DNA from: Kalmanozyma brasiliensis GHG001
Lineage: Eukaryota; Basidiomycota; Ustilaginomycetes; Ustilaginales
Assembly: GCF_000497045.1 (NCBI RefSeq)
Contig: NW_015961951.1
Location: forward strand, 248,001-312,000
Length of the DNA: 64,000 nucleotides
Direction: 5' to 3'
In this document: positions 28,701 to 38,325 of the stretch, piece after piece
How the letters are laid out: each line of letters begins with the position of its first letter
Position numbering within the stretch: position 1 is the first letter of the stretch
Position numbers and translations under genes: made by a program
The notes under the pieces: generated by a model
The model's input: only the letters and a program-made list of their open reading frames with translations
The model's database searches: none
What the model was told of the DNA's origin: nothing

Positions 28701-30708
28701 GGCGGCTTCGCAACGCGGCTCGCTGCTCTTCGAAGCCGAGACTCTTCTTGCGGCTCGGCTTGGTCCTCTTCCGTGGCACGTCGTCGGCCGTGGCAGCATC
28801 GCGCTCAAGCTCCGAGTCAGACACCTCGTCACCCTGAGGGTCTTCGATGCGAAGGACAGGTGCAGTGAGGCGGGACGCCACAGTGCTGGCAGAGAAGCGA
28901 TATGCGTTGTAGATAGAGTTGAAGTCGCCATCGGCAGTCTCCGTCACGATATCCTTACTGCCAGCAAGGGAAGGAATCGTCTTTGCGCTGTCAGAACGGA
29001 TGAGCGATGACTCGGCGGTGGCTGGACCGCGTGAGTCATCCAGCGACACCTCTTGCGATCCGGATGGACTCAGAGTGGGAATTGAATCCGAGTTGGGAAG
29101 CTGCGGCTGGACGGCACCACTGCAATCTTGGTCGATCGAAGGTCTGCGCAGCTGGCCGTCGAGCACGTGCGATTCCCTTCTTTGCGTTGTACCACCCGAT
29201 CTCGTGCTGGGTTCCGCAATGTCTGAGCCGCCAACCCGCTGGCCCCATTCGCTCGCTTCGAGATCAAGAGCGGCCATGAGCTCGCTCATGCTCCTGGACA
29301 TGCTTGCACTGCGCTGATGATTCGGTCGTTCTGCTGGACGTGTAGCGACATGCTCCCGCTCGCCTTTCGCATCTCGTCTGGTTCCAGCTTGCTCCGAGCC
29401 CGGTGATTTGGTGGCCCTTGTTGTGTTCGGAGAACGCAAGGATTGCTCTGAGCTGCGTCGCAGGAGAATGGGAGCACCCAGACCGACTCGGGCCACAGCG
29501 ACACTGGGAGGCAGAAAGGCTTTTCGATTCGGCTTCCTTGTGCGGAGGGTGCCTTTGTTGTCGGCGAGATCGAGCACATCTGAGAGCGCGCCGTCACTGC
29601 TGTCTTCGCCTCGGACAGGATCGGTCTCCACAGGATGATCCGATGCAGTGTCGAGGATGGTGCTGAGGACTTTTCGATGCATTCGGGAGCCCCCAGCAGA
29701 CGATTCTGAGCGATTACTGGCTCGCGAGCTATTTCGTCTGTGCGGGTGCAGGCTCGATGTGGGAGGAGCACCGAGAGCGGAGGTGGGGGACGGGAATTGC
29801 TTGGAGATGCCGCGAATGCTGATGAGCTCGTCCTCTGAGAGATCCGAGGTGTTGCTACGGTCGCTCGGGGTGGGAAGCAGGGGTGAGGATGCTAGATTCG
29901 GGTAGTTGCTTTTCCAGCTGGAGCGACCACTGGCCGAAGATCGTGAGGAATCGGCCGTCTTTGTCGAGGCGTGACTGGACCTTCGTGAGGGCCAGAAATC
30001 TTCTTGCGTAGCGGAGGGACTGCGAGCATGCGGCGAAGAGAGCGGCTTGGGGGGAAGCGGCAGGCTCGGAGGCGGACCGAGAGGTCTACTAGTCGCTAGA
30101 GAGGAAGGTCCTGACTTGGATGAGTCCTTGCCAGAATTGTGCTTTGAGCGACGATGAGAAGGGACGTTCGCAGGCGCACCCGAGCCACGACGCGAAGGAG
30201 GACCTGAGGATGTCTCAGTGGCTGAGGTAGTATGTAGGCTGTGCGCATCATCATCGTCTTCCAACAAGCGTCTCGACAATGAGCCAGAGTCTTGGGAGCT
30301 ACTTGCAGCGTCTTCGGAAGCAAAAGAGGGGCGGGAACGTTGCCGCGCGTGATGGTCTGGGGTAGACTGTCGAGGGGGAAGCGGAAGCTGCTGAATGTGG
30401 CCTAGGATGGTACTGTCATTGTCCGTGTCTTCGTCGCTGCCGCGGGAATCGGGAAGACATGCGGTTCTTGTAGACGAGGCGAAAGCTTCAGGTTGCTCGG
30501 TGAGCTCATCGACGCCGACCCAGGTGAAGCGATTGAGGCTGGCAGGCAGAGCGTCCTTGATGCCGAGGCCTGCGGCGGCTAAGAGCTCAGCCCTTTTCCT
30601 CTGACGAAGAGCGAGAACCTTGCTGCGGACGTGAACGCTGTCGTTGTCGTCGAGTAACTCTACGCTCGTGGATGACAGCGACGGTTCCAGCGCCCCTAGA
30701 TTGGTCAT
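25786..30708 (-). CDS. Very large Ser-rich disordered protein with SxLP-like C-terminal motifs
   Basis: Single uninterrupted frame of 1640 aa from the ATG at 30708. It is Ser/Arg/Pro/Asp rich for almost its whole length and has no recognised catalytic domain. The N-terminus (about 25-75) is the most structured part: a basic helix ALRQRKRAELLAAAGLG followed by SLNRFTWVGVDELT. The last 150 residues are basic and carry SALP, SKLP, SRLP and SGLP, close to the S/T-x-I/L-P motifs by which proteins bind EB1-type microtubule plus-end factors. A role in polarity, septation or microtubule organisation is therefore possible, but this is inference. The reading frame has the same codon use as its neighbours and no stop, which strongly supports coding. 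Confidence 0.8.
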   Translation of the reverse strand: MTNLGALEPSLSSTSVELLDDNDSVHVRSKVLALRQRKRAELLAAAGLGIKDALPASLNRFTWVGVDELTEQPEAFASSTRTACLPDSRGSDEDTDNDSTILGHIQQLPLPPRQSTPDHHARQRSRPSFASEDAASSSQDSGSLSRRLLEDDDDAHSLHTTSATETSSGPPSRRGSGAPANVPSHRRSKHNSGKDSSKSGPSSLATSRPLGPPPSLPLPPKPLSSPHARSPSATQEDFWPSRRSSHASTKTADSSRSSASGRSSWKSNYPNLASSPLLPTPSDRSNTSDLSEDELISIRGISKQFPSPTSALGAPPTSSLHPHRRNSSRASNRSESSAGGSRMHRKVLSTILDTASDHPVETDPVRGEDSSDGALSDVLDLADNKGTLRTRKPNRKAFLPPSVAVARVGLGAPILLRRSSEQSLRSPNTTRATKSPGSEQAGTRRDAKGEREHVATRPAERPNHQRSASMSRSMSELMAALDLEASEWGQRVGGSDIAEPSTRSGGTTQRRESHVLDGQLRRPSIDQDCSGAVQPQLPNSDSIPTLSPSGSQEVSLDDSRGPATAESSLIRSDSAKTIPSLAGSKDIVTETADGDFNSIYNAYRFSASTVASRLTAPVLRIEDPQGDEVSDSELERDAATADDVPRKRTKPSRKKSLGFEEQRAALRSRPSLAQRSASLSSKPSRSFLSTLVPTEEEEDGSTSDDAPPSTAGDGADPYAFYEFSPSLPPFMPAGVSPMDLTGRGTWSSIVARASDNMRSRQPSVVSLASTATTATGPMSMREIRANAHAKQRQADAAHRAREQMSSQFASMSYRPFAIHDHAASVIAGQARMSIDNQSFFLSNMGSGSPIEDAVSGRSTSMSSISYTSTLSPDLGEYGTRWPVAIGADQSVGPEDAASIFTTNPWSLSRSPSSAQPQPRMYAEFSMQTSPQASPTEPTFAISDSLTVDDELHRTDVQVGSEARLGPAASSGLQVAYRGVDVPLRRRKSAASILSAHNLDAELDQPGLWPSQIRAPRLSSYSRRRSDDGDFAAAAPSHETDSDEESDLDVNANLEDLAERSGMLEVSRGAKRKVPSVAIESQGKASGDSSMDRVIASIPARSRRISAALDRIRAQRVSRSAGWAGSDDEGDSESSIVPSLPRRTSSLKRRALSKGASVKSNDNVSVALYPESSSPVSVSKGAASSPLSLRVRSPSPDLSILTHASDDEEILLTSHVDLDTGDLSHQAILDDEFDMMVGQSITSRFSRSKPGFSPAMMRRASNESGSAEKQTSPKASGGVSGDAEHSSDSQETVHQRSGSRPASRSSVLDILEQADELLSSTDHTIGHSTGHDTIISDTGGTIGHGGRKEGLMAGRVSPKLVSTSAVDVTTRLPHYKDDNDRDQAMTADDTSARAQDTPDTRAGSEIWTSFHLDRSSNASTTSTWSHPSGDDSPSTTLPKINELAPQSAPAAVDSASKSPSMVQQPAVRASPVLRRKSSALPVPTARSSLQKPSRPSLPLPAKSATPPFAQADSSASQSGASATKLAMRRNQSLANLRPLTLTSKSTSDATPLKDASAARNARLPARYSEGFYTSTPSKAIRSVGGGIAPSKLPSLRATASTTSLRARAVADSLPVPNGVRRSRLPSPGAVRASGLPRPSLT

Positions 30709-33577
30709 TGTGTTGAAGGTGACCCTGTTAGCTCAGAGGAGGAGCATGGAGCATTGAGTCGAATCGTGAGGTGGACGGAGAGAGGATCTGGATTGCCTGA
30801 ACGCTCGAGCTCTTGCGAAGCTTCGCGAGGAAGAAAGGGATGATCTGATGAAGGCTTTCCTTTGAGAATGTCGGGGTCGGTCGACGAAGTGGGCTGCCGG
30901 AAATGAGATAATGTGATAACCGGATAGCTTGAGGAGATGTGTCACAAGAGGTGCAGGAGAATGCGAAGGTGGGAGCGAGGTTCCGACGGAATCTAATGAT
31001 GTATCAAGGTGGTCCCTTGGCTTGCATGCAGGAGGCCGGAAGAGATGAAGCAGGGAAGTGCAGGAAGGATTGTACGACAGAGTCCAGGCGAAGTAGCGCG
31101 GCCAGATGGTTGATGATACGATGGAGCAAAGGTGACCGAGAGGTCGGGTATGAAGGTGAGTGCTGCCGGTGCTTGGGGGGTGGTAGTTGAGAGCACGTGT
31201 TGAGCCTAAGCTGCACAAGGTTCCGAGCAGGGTCGAGAGAAAGTTGTGTTCCGGGAGAGGCGTTGCGAGAACAAGGCGGACAGGGGGTGGAGTCTGAAGG
31301 GAAGGAGGTCGAGATGGTGGAGGGAGACCAAGATGCTCCCATCTAGTTGCATACGAGCCGAGTGGGTGAATGTGACAGTAGCGTGCTCTCATTCAGAGTA
31401 GTTAGCTGCACAGCGATACAAGACCAATCCCCATTGTCTGTCATGCGGCGGAGAGGGTCCAATGCAAGGTTTGGACAGGCACACGCATCCACTGCACTGT
31501 GATTCGCCCACTTGTCGCGGCCAGGTCCGCAGTGACCTTCTCAATCTATGTCGGGTCAGGCGTGTCAGCTCAGTCATCCGACGAGACGAGCAGCGACAGG
31601 CATCGGAACGGCTGCAAGGCTGAGAAAGGCAGCTCGAATGGCGTGGGAAGGCGATCTAGAAAGCAGGGTCCTTGGTGCATCGCAGATCGCCGGCGAGCAA
31701 AAGTCATCGCCTTGTCATAACGCAGAAAGAGCCTTAACCAAGGTGCTGCTGCTGCAGCGGCGGCCACACCTTGTGCATGCTTCCACACCGAGGCCAAGCG
31801 TGCTTCCAAGCGAGGCCCTCTCTAAGCGGGGTAGCCGAAGGCAAATTTCAAGGGACTGACTGCCCTGAAACCGTTCTGTTTGCGCCTTCTTTTCTTTTTT
31901 TAAAAAATCAAAACTTGACTAAAATGGGGGTCCTCGCTCAAACAACAAACAGATTCGCTGATCGACGATGGGCGGCCTTTTCCCAAGCGAGCGTTTTGGC
32001 CATGAGAGATCATCGACAGTCAGACCAGCACGCTAGGACGACATGCAAGATTCCGCCTGTTCATGATGCTTGAGACACGCACACATTTGCATCCCTCCGC
32101 GTATGAAACATACACCCTGCCGCAGGGACCTCGCTGGGTGGGGTGCCGTCGTTCTTGTCTCCCGTCGGAAGTGGAAGGCTGCCGAGCGTACTTCGCACAT
32201 CCTCCTTCCAAGCTCACTCTTCATCCGACCTAATGTAGTTCCGACTCGGCTAGGAAGCAGAGACGAGATGGGATGGAACCTTTCCGAACAGAATTCGCCC
32301 TTTGGATCTAGAGACTAGCTAAGCGATCTCACTTAGACGACTCGGCTGCATGCTTCCACCTTCCATTCACGCTGATCAGCTAACCCGGCGCCCTTGAGCT
32401 CACCAAGACGAGGACCCTTGAGATCTCATCCGCACTAACCGGCATCGATGGCCGTCACTTGCTCGGCCTCAGCGGATATTCTGAGATCAAGTTGTTCTCT
32501 CTAGGCCTTACCAGATAGAACCCCGTCTACCATGCCCGAGGGCGCACGGGAATGCGCATTGCAAGCACCCCAACGTCGCAGCCGTCAAACGCCCTCGTTT
32601 CCGACTCCGCCCTCTGCACTGCATTATTCTCGATTGCGAAAAAAGAAAGTCATCACGATTGTGCTTACCCTTGCATGCTTCAACGTGGCTTTGTTCGCGC
32701 CCATGCACACAGCTCCTGAGTTGCGCCTCCCACCTGACTTCGCTGTGGAGTTCTGTGACATCGATCCAGGCTGCTACCTTCAGCATGACAATCAAAGCCT
32801 GTCAAATCGGACAGAAGCTGAGGTGATAATCTCTTTGCGCTGGCCACCGAATGCTTCCTTGGTGAAGTGGCAGCAGCATTGCGATATGGCTTCAATACGT
32901 ACCTGCAGCAGAGAGGGCAACTGGGCGCTTAGCGAAATGGGTCCGCAGTCCTTCGAGAAGCAAGACCTCACATCACGGCATCAGGCTGGTGTTCATCGTT
33001 TTCATGAATCACTACAGCTGGCTGCTTCATCGTTCCGCTGACGCTCAGCGCCGATAACACATCTCGTGACTGTTCTCACGGTCCATTCAGGCTCCCAAGC
33101 TTGAAGAGGTCGATCGTGGGGAAGGCCGAGGTGACCGCTTAGCTGTCTCTGAGGCTCGAGATGGGCAGGAATGAACTCAGCCACCTTGCTTGCACATGCT
33201 GACATCGACTACGAGGCGAAGCGGAGCAGCAGCAGCAGTCTTTTGAGTCAGCAATCGAAGAAACGCCGACGGAAGATACGTGTGAGCATCGTGATTCGGC
33301 GGGATGGAAGCGAAAAGGGCTCATCGGAACAGCCGCATCGCATGGACAAGGCGTGTTGTTCTCTTTCAACCGGATCGCCCGCTCCTGCTTTCTTCTTGGA
33401 GCAAGCGGCCTTTTTTTTTGGCGCTGGCGTTTCTCCACAAATCCGATTTCCGAAACGCAAAGCCACCTTGACCATCATCCATCATCGCGGGTCACACATC
33501 CACCACATCCCTATCCTCGCCTCAACCCTACCTCTATCTTGTCTCCTCCAACATCGCCACTGCATCAAACAGCAACA
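30709..33577. other. Long gene-poor stretch (2.9 kb)
   Basis: It contains the upstream region of the large gene on the left and of SUS1 on the right. An ATG-initiated frame at 32532-33041 (169 aa, with one possible hydrophobic helix) is the only candidate gene and is weak. An AT-rich T7A6 block lies at 31895-31907 and a T9 run near 33410. Nothing else was recognised. Confidence 0.5.
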
Positions 33578-33989
33578 ATGGAAGAGGGCGAACTCAACCC
33601 CTCTGCCTCCTCCTCTTCCGGAAACGACGAACTCTACAACGCGCTGCACCAGCGCCTCGTCGCATCGGGCGAATGGCAGCGGCTGCTCATCCTGTTGCGA
33701 CGCATGCTCGACGAGTCCGGGTGGGAGAACGAGTTCCAGTCCTTTGCAACGGGCAAAGCGAAGCAGCAGCCCGTGCTCAGCGTCCCTGATTTGATCGACG
33801 TGTTGACGCCGCATGCCAAAGGTACGTTCGAACGACCAAAATATGGGCAAGGGGATAGGGGGGAATGGGATGGTTGTGCTGACACTCTGATGACGATGCC
33901 GCGCAACAGACACAATACCGCCCCATGTAAAGACGCATCTGCTCGAAAAGCTGAGGGATTTTCTTGATAGGAACCTCGAGGATGCCTAG
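33578..33989 (+). CDS. SUS1: SUS1/ENY2 subunit of SAGA DUB module and TREX-2
   Basis: Exons 33578-33821 and 33910-33989 give 107 aa. The 88-nt intron has GTACGT and CAG ends with a GCTGAC branch site. The protein has the five-helix Sus1/ENY2 pattern: LYNALHQRLVASGEWQRLL, LLRRMLDESGWENEF, VPDLIDVLTPHAK and, only after splicing, TIPPHVKTHLLEKLRDFLD. The usual length is about 95-105 aa. Sus1 links the SAGA deubiquitinase module and the nuclear-pore TREX-2 complex in transcription-coupled mRNA export. Residues 1-18 are an acidic/Ser-rich extension. The yeast SUS1 gene is also intron-containing. It converges on the dynein light chain gene, with 149 bp between the stops. Confidence 0.9.
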
Positions 33990-34138
33990 CAAGCTCCGAC
34001 GGCGCTTGGCACCTGGTCAAGAATGAATATACCCCATCTTTGTACCCTTATCCACTCGGACACAGTAGCAACTCAGTCAGCATGCTTTCACGAACATAAG
34101 ATCGACAGCAGAGGACATCGAACGGGAGAAAAACGCAT

Positions 34139-35205
34139 TCATGCGCGGATGGCAAAACACAAGACGGTGCAGATGAGCGTGTCCTGCATTGCGGAACGAG
34201 GGCACGCGCGGCAATGTAAGCGTTGTCGTCAGCCAGAAGCGGACCACGGGAAGGAACAGGGAAATCAGTTGACATGATCTCGGCTGGATGGATTCTGCAA
34301 CAGAGAGGAAGACGGCCGCCACTCACGTTGGAATACATGTCTTGGATCACGCTGTCGGTGTCTTCCCAGTGACACGCGAGGTCGGCTGTAGGTGCAAGCG
34401 TAGACGGGGGAATGGCTGGGCAGTCAAGATCATCGCTCCACGCGTTACATTCTACGGCATGCTTTGGCTGGGAAGGAATGCACCTACCTCTGTAGACGAC
34501 GGGTCAGCGTTGGATGCACCGAAGCAGGCGGCGGGAAAGCAAAGGGTCAGACGTCGAGCTTTCCGTGTGCGCTAAAGGAGATGAATGGACGCACCTTCCG
34601 CCTTGCCCTAGATTCTCGACGAGCTGGACCTGGACAATGTACTTGAAGCCTGACGGATGAAAAAGATATTTCGTTGAGCTGGTGCTGCTCTTGTTACCTG
34701 CGCTCCGGTGTGTGCTTGAATTGTACCTTTTGGCTCGATCTCTGATTCGCAGCGTTCGATGTGAGCAGACAATAAAGCAGAGATGAGCATGACGGTCCGC
34801 TTGACATTCAGTCGCCCTACGTCCCGACTCACCAAGCATCTTGCTCTTGATGACTTCAGCTATGGACCGGCTCAGTGCGCGGTTCTTTTCCTTGTCCGAC
34901 TTGTCCCATGATGCACTGCGCAGTCGTTGTGACAGGGTGCTGGCGAGATGTGGCTGTAGTTGTGCTGCGTCGAATCTGCGAGACAGGAGAGGCGAACAAA
35001 GCGTCATCAGTGACGTCTGATGATTTCTGGTCGACAAAGAAGACAGCGAGACTCACCTTGTCCGTGGATTGGATGAGGATGGACCTATGGGAGAAGTTGC
35101 GCCGCTGAGCGCGGATGTTGGCGACGAGGCGGTGTGGCGCGTCTGGCTAGCCATGATGGATGGCAATGCTGGTTGTGATGTTTGTATCGGCGCTGCCGTT
35201 GCCAT
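34139..35205 (-). CDS. Tctex-type dynein light chain with seven exons, two of them microexons
   Basis: Exons are 35205-35057, 34975-34833, 34741-34727 (15 nt), 34649-34595, 34489-34488 (2 nt), 34385-34327 and 34183-34139, giving 155 aa. Residues 1-45 are a Ser/Thr/Pro-rich tail. The Tctex1 core follows: FDAAQLQPHLASTLSQRL, SIAEVIKSKMLEIEPKG (EIEPK from the 15-nt exon), FKYIVQVQLVENLGQGGRA, CHWEDTDSVIQDMYSN and DTLICTVLCFAIRA at the end. These are the hallmark segments of DYNLT/Tctex1 light chains, which dimerise on the dynein intermediate chain and carry cargo. All six introns have GT and AG ends. The 2-nt exon AG is needed to keep the frame at GGRAD. A single GT-AC intron from 34594 would give the same mRNA, but branch and splice sites inside favour two introns. 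Confidence 0.85.
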
Positions 35206-35577
35206 CTCCAGTCGCTTGCGAGGATCAGAAGATGAAGGTCGGTTCGACAAAGATGGAAGCGCCAAAAGTGTTGATCTGGTGTTGTTCTCCTCCACCCCAC
35301 GACGACCACCGCGGCCGCTCAGCCCCTTAAATCCACAGCCAAATCGGGGTCCCCACTCCCGATCCGCTGCGCCGCGATTACAATCTTGTGACTATGCAGC
35401 AGCCCTTCTTTCCTTTCCGGCTCGTCAGTCAAGTTCGACACATCGCATAAGCCGAGCTGAAACGGACAACAAACAACGTCCGAGGCGGATGATCATATGA
35501 GCTAGATGACAATGAGGGCAAGCCGGGTATCAAATGAACGAAAGCGCATGCGAGGTTACAAATACAGGGATGCAGGG
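35206..35577. other. Intergenic region between the dynein light chain and YJU2 genes
   Basis: Both genes are on the minus strand; this is the promoter of the light chain gene and the 3' region of YJU2. No clear TATA box. Confidence 0.55.
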
Positions 35578-36498
35578 TCACTTCTTCTTGCGAACGAGAC
35601 CGAAGGCGTTCGGCGCGTTCTTCTTCTTCTTAGCGGCGGGCGCCGAGGCCGTGCTGGGTTTTGAGGAGCTGCTGCTGCCATTTGTGGTGCCCACCGGGTT
35701 CGAGACAGCAGCGGACTTCAGGGCGAGCAAGGTGTGTACGTCTGGTTCGGCCTCGGCTTCCTCCTCGAGCTTTCGCTTGACTGTTACGCCGTTGCCGTTA
35801 GCTGCATTGGAAGTGTCGAGCGCTTTGCCGAAGTACTTTTGCACCAGGGCTTCGTCTTCCTCCTCGGCTGCTGCTTGTTCTGCGTCTTCGATGCTTTGGG
35901 CTGTCAGACCTGCGTCTGGCGCAGACGGGCCGGAAACCCTGTTGTGAAGTTTTGCGAGGACAGCATCTGTGTCGACTCGTTCCAAACGAGCATTGCGCGT
36001 GCGAATGTCTTGCAACGCATCTAGGATCTCCATCTCCCGCCTCGAGTCCAACGTCCTCGCCTCCAACTGCTTCATCGGATCGCCCTCCATCTTTTCGAGC
36101 TTCTTCTCAAGCTTCTCCTCCTCTGTCAGCAGCTTGTCCTCCCCCTCGTCCTCATCGTCCTCTTTGGTCGGTACGAAATTCCGGCTAGCCCCATGCTCCG
36201 CGACGTAATCCGCATTCTTGGGATCCGTCTTGAACGTGATCTCTGCGGAACACTGGGTGCATCGGATATAGAAGCGAAAGATCTTGATGCCGTAGTAGTC
36301 CTCACCGACGACGAGCTCCTTCCGCGCGTTGAACTTTTTGCCCTTGTAGATGTACTCGCCGCACGTGTTGCATCGCATCGAGAAGGGGGCCATGAGACGA
36401 ACGGTTTGCTGGGCGTCTTTGGGCGCTTTGCGGCGGGGAATCTTGGCCGGATCGAAGTCCGGTGGGTAATAGTGGTTGAGCGCTTTGCGGTCCGCCAT
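35578..36498 (-). CDS. YJU2: YJU2/CWC16 (CCDC94-type) pre-mRNA splicing factor
   Basis: Single exon of 306 aa from the ATG at 36498. The N-terminal third matches Yju2/CWC16: [34 protein letters not shown] and [19 protein letters not shown], with zinc-binding C43, C46, C80 and C83 and the [10 protein letters not shown] end of the domain. Yju2 joins the spliceosome with the Prp19 complex and promotes the first catalytic step. The middle (about 115-150) is an acidic/basic coiled coil, followed by a low-complexity tail ending in repeated Lys (KKKK twice), a probable nuclear signal. The start is set by homology; the 28 extra codons upstream have no support. It is divergent to the F-box-like gene. 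Confidence 0.93.
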   Translation of the reverse strand: MADRKALNHYYPPDFDPAKIPRRKAPKDAQQTVRLMAPFSMRCNTCGEYIYKGKKFNARKELVVGEDYYGIKIFRFYIRCTQCSAEITFKTDPKNADYVAEHGASRNFVPTKEDDEDEGEDKLLTEEEKLEKKLEKMEGDPMKQLEARTLDSRREMEILDALQDIRTRNARLERVDTDAVLAKLHNRVSGPSAPDAGLTAQSIEDAEQAAAEEEDEALVQKYFGKALDTSNAANGNGVTVKRKLEEEAEAEPDVHTLLALKSAAVSNPVGTTNGSSSSSKPSTASAPAAKKKKNAPNAFGLVRKKK

Positions 36499-36788
36499 GT
36501 TGAGGTGGGTGCGGGTACTGACGTGTACCGCAGACGGGGTGAGGGGATGGTGGTCGTGGGAAGGGAAGAGGAGGAAGTGCAAAAAGTCAAGGCTGAGTTC
36601 AAGACCCTTGACAGCGAATCCAAAATCGGGAGACGGGCAAGTGGAGGCTACGAGCCTGAAACCTTATGCTCCGCTCTTCTCCTTCACGCCACCGAGGACC
36701 AACCATCATCTCCACTCAGACCCCCCGTCCCTGGAACAGTAACCCAGATGAATCCATAGCCACTCCAGAGACGTTCATTCCGGCGACG

Positions 36789-38234
36789 ATGGTGCCCGCT
36801 CCGACCAAGGCGAGCTCGGGAACGGGCAAGACGAAGCGCTCCGCCACCACGAAGCTCGTCTCCTCCAACACGCGCAACGATGAAGTGGCCGAACAAGCCG
36901 CTCTGCGACTTCGCCAGCTCGCATCGTCTCTGCCTAGCGAGCTCATCACATCGATCCTCGAGTTCGCCGCCTGCACTGCGACGGAGAACACCGCAAAGCT
37001 TCGGCTCCTGTGCTTGTCCAAGTACTACTATGAACGTCTTTCGCCGTTGCTCTACAGCACGATAGCTTTATGCTCCTCGTCCACGATCCACGCTTTCGCG
37101 ACGCTCGTCAAGTCGAACACCAAGCTGGCACGTCACGTCCGTAGACTGTGGGTTGGCCCAGAGTCGTCCTCCTCGGACCTGATCACCGCGCTGTCGCCTC
37201 CATCCTACCACGAGGCTGCGTATATCACAGACATGCGAGAACGCGTGCACACCTCGGTACGCACGATTCTGCGTTCGTGCAGGAAGCTGCAAGATGTCGC
37301 GCTGGCGGGAGAGCTGCTCAGCTTGCATGCGGCACATACGTACGGTTCGGCATGCCAGCCGGTCAGGTTGACCAGTGTCAACCCGCACAGCTTTGTCGGC
37401 GGGTTCTCAGCACCCATCTTCAGGAAGGTCCGGGTGCTCAGGATTGTGGATACGAATCTGGCGTTCGAGGAGGCAGATGAGATCAGGACGTTGGCAGATC
37501 TGGAGTGGTTGATCTGGTCCGCACCGAAGGACTACGGTGATATGAACAGGGACACCAACGTGCTGAGAAGGTTATTGCAGCGGCCGAGGAGGCATTTTAC
37601 GGATGCGCCACCAGCAGCGCCCACAATAGGCGATGACGACGCAGATCAGAGTGCCGAGACACCTGCACCGACACCGGACACCTCTGGACCGACAACAGGG
37701 GCAGTGACGCCGTCGCCGCATCCACCAGCCCACGTCGATCGCACCGCCGAGCTCTGGGCGGACCTCTCTGCGCTCGAATTGTCCGAAGGCCTTGCACCCG
37801 CCCGACCGAGCAAGAACGACAAGTTCCGCCGCCTCACCATTCAAACGGCCTACGCTCGCAGCACCGTCTTCCGCGCGCGACTCGCCGAATCGTTCCCCCT
37901 CTACTCCGGCCCGCTCTCCCCACCCTCCCCATCAGACACCTCAGGCGGCCTAGCCACAGGGCTGGACGCAACGTTCGAAGACCTCGAACGCGAATGGGAT
38001 CCCTCCCTCAACGTGCCCACCATCCATCCGACCGCGCTCGCCGGCATGGTGCTCGACGAGTGGGACGCCCTTCGAGACCTGATCAACAACGCCGCGGGGC
38101 AGTACAGCAACCTGAGCATGTGGGACGAGGGCGAGGCGTCGGCCGAGGTGGACGCGGGCAATGCACTGCGCAGACAGAGGAGGCTGTGGGAGCGCATGAG
38201 CGAGGTGGGGCTGCCCGAGGCGATCGCTCGATAG
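36789..38234 (+). CDS. F-box-like protein of unknown function
   Basis: The product is 481 aa from the ATG at 36789, which has a better context than the in-frame ATG at 36666 (522 aa); either could be used. A degenerate F-box is at about residues 35-85: LPSELITSILEFAA, then KLRLLCLSKYYYERLSPLLY. The rest has leucine-rich-repeat-like strands (VRRLWVG, KVRVLRIVDTN, LEWLIWSAPKDY) broken by a Pro/Thr-rich linker (about 295-345). Smut genomes carry many such F-box/LRR-like proteins, thought to be substrate adaptors of SCF ubiquitin ligases; the target is unknown. It converges on the polymerase delta subunit gene, 91 bp between stops. Confidence 0.72.
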   Translation: MVPAPTKASSGTGKTKRSATTKLVSSNTRNDEVAEQAALRLRQLASSLPSELITSILEFAACTATENTAKLRLLCLSKYYYERLSPLLYSTIALCSSSTIHAFATLVKSNTKLARHVRRLWVGPESSSSDLITALSPPSYHEAAYITDMRERVHTSVRTILRSCRKLQDVALAGELLSLHAAHTYGSACQPVRLTSVNPHSFVGGFSAPIFRKVRVLRIVDTNLAFEEADEIRTLADLEWLIWSAPKDYGDMNRDTNVLRRLLQRPRRHFTDAPPAAPTIGDDDADQSAETPAPTPDTSGPTTGAVTPSPHPPAHVDRTAELWADLSALELSEGLAPARPSKNDKFRRLTIQTAYARSTVFRARLAESFPLYSGPLSPPSPSDTSGGLATGLDATFEDLEREWDPSLNVPTIHPTALAGMVLDEWDALRDLINNAAGQYSNLSMWDEGEASAEVDAGNALRRQRRLWERMSEVGLPEAIAR

Positions 38235-38325
38235 CAGGATTGAGAAATGCAAACATCATGGAATAAGGAGTCGAGGAAGCCTGATAGGATGTGTCCATTG
38301 CGTGCATAGAAAAGAAGTGAGGTGG

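Noticed and set aside
30733..31392. 219-codon minus-strand frame upstream of the large Ser-rich protein
   Set aside because: Random-like Ser/Pro/His composition; more likely leader or promoter DNA.
32532..33041. ATG-initiated 169-codon frame with a possible hydrophobic helix
   Set aside because: No family resemblance, no promoter signal and composition like random sequence; not strong enough to call a gene.
34490..34594. Use of the AG|GT at 34487/34488 as a zero-length recursive splice site
   Set aside because: It would join AG to CCGAC and shift the frame out of the conserved Tctex1 sequence.
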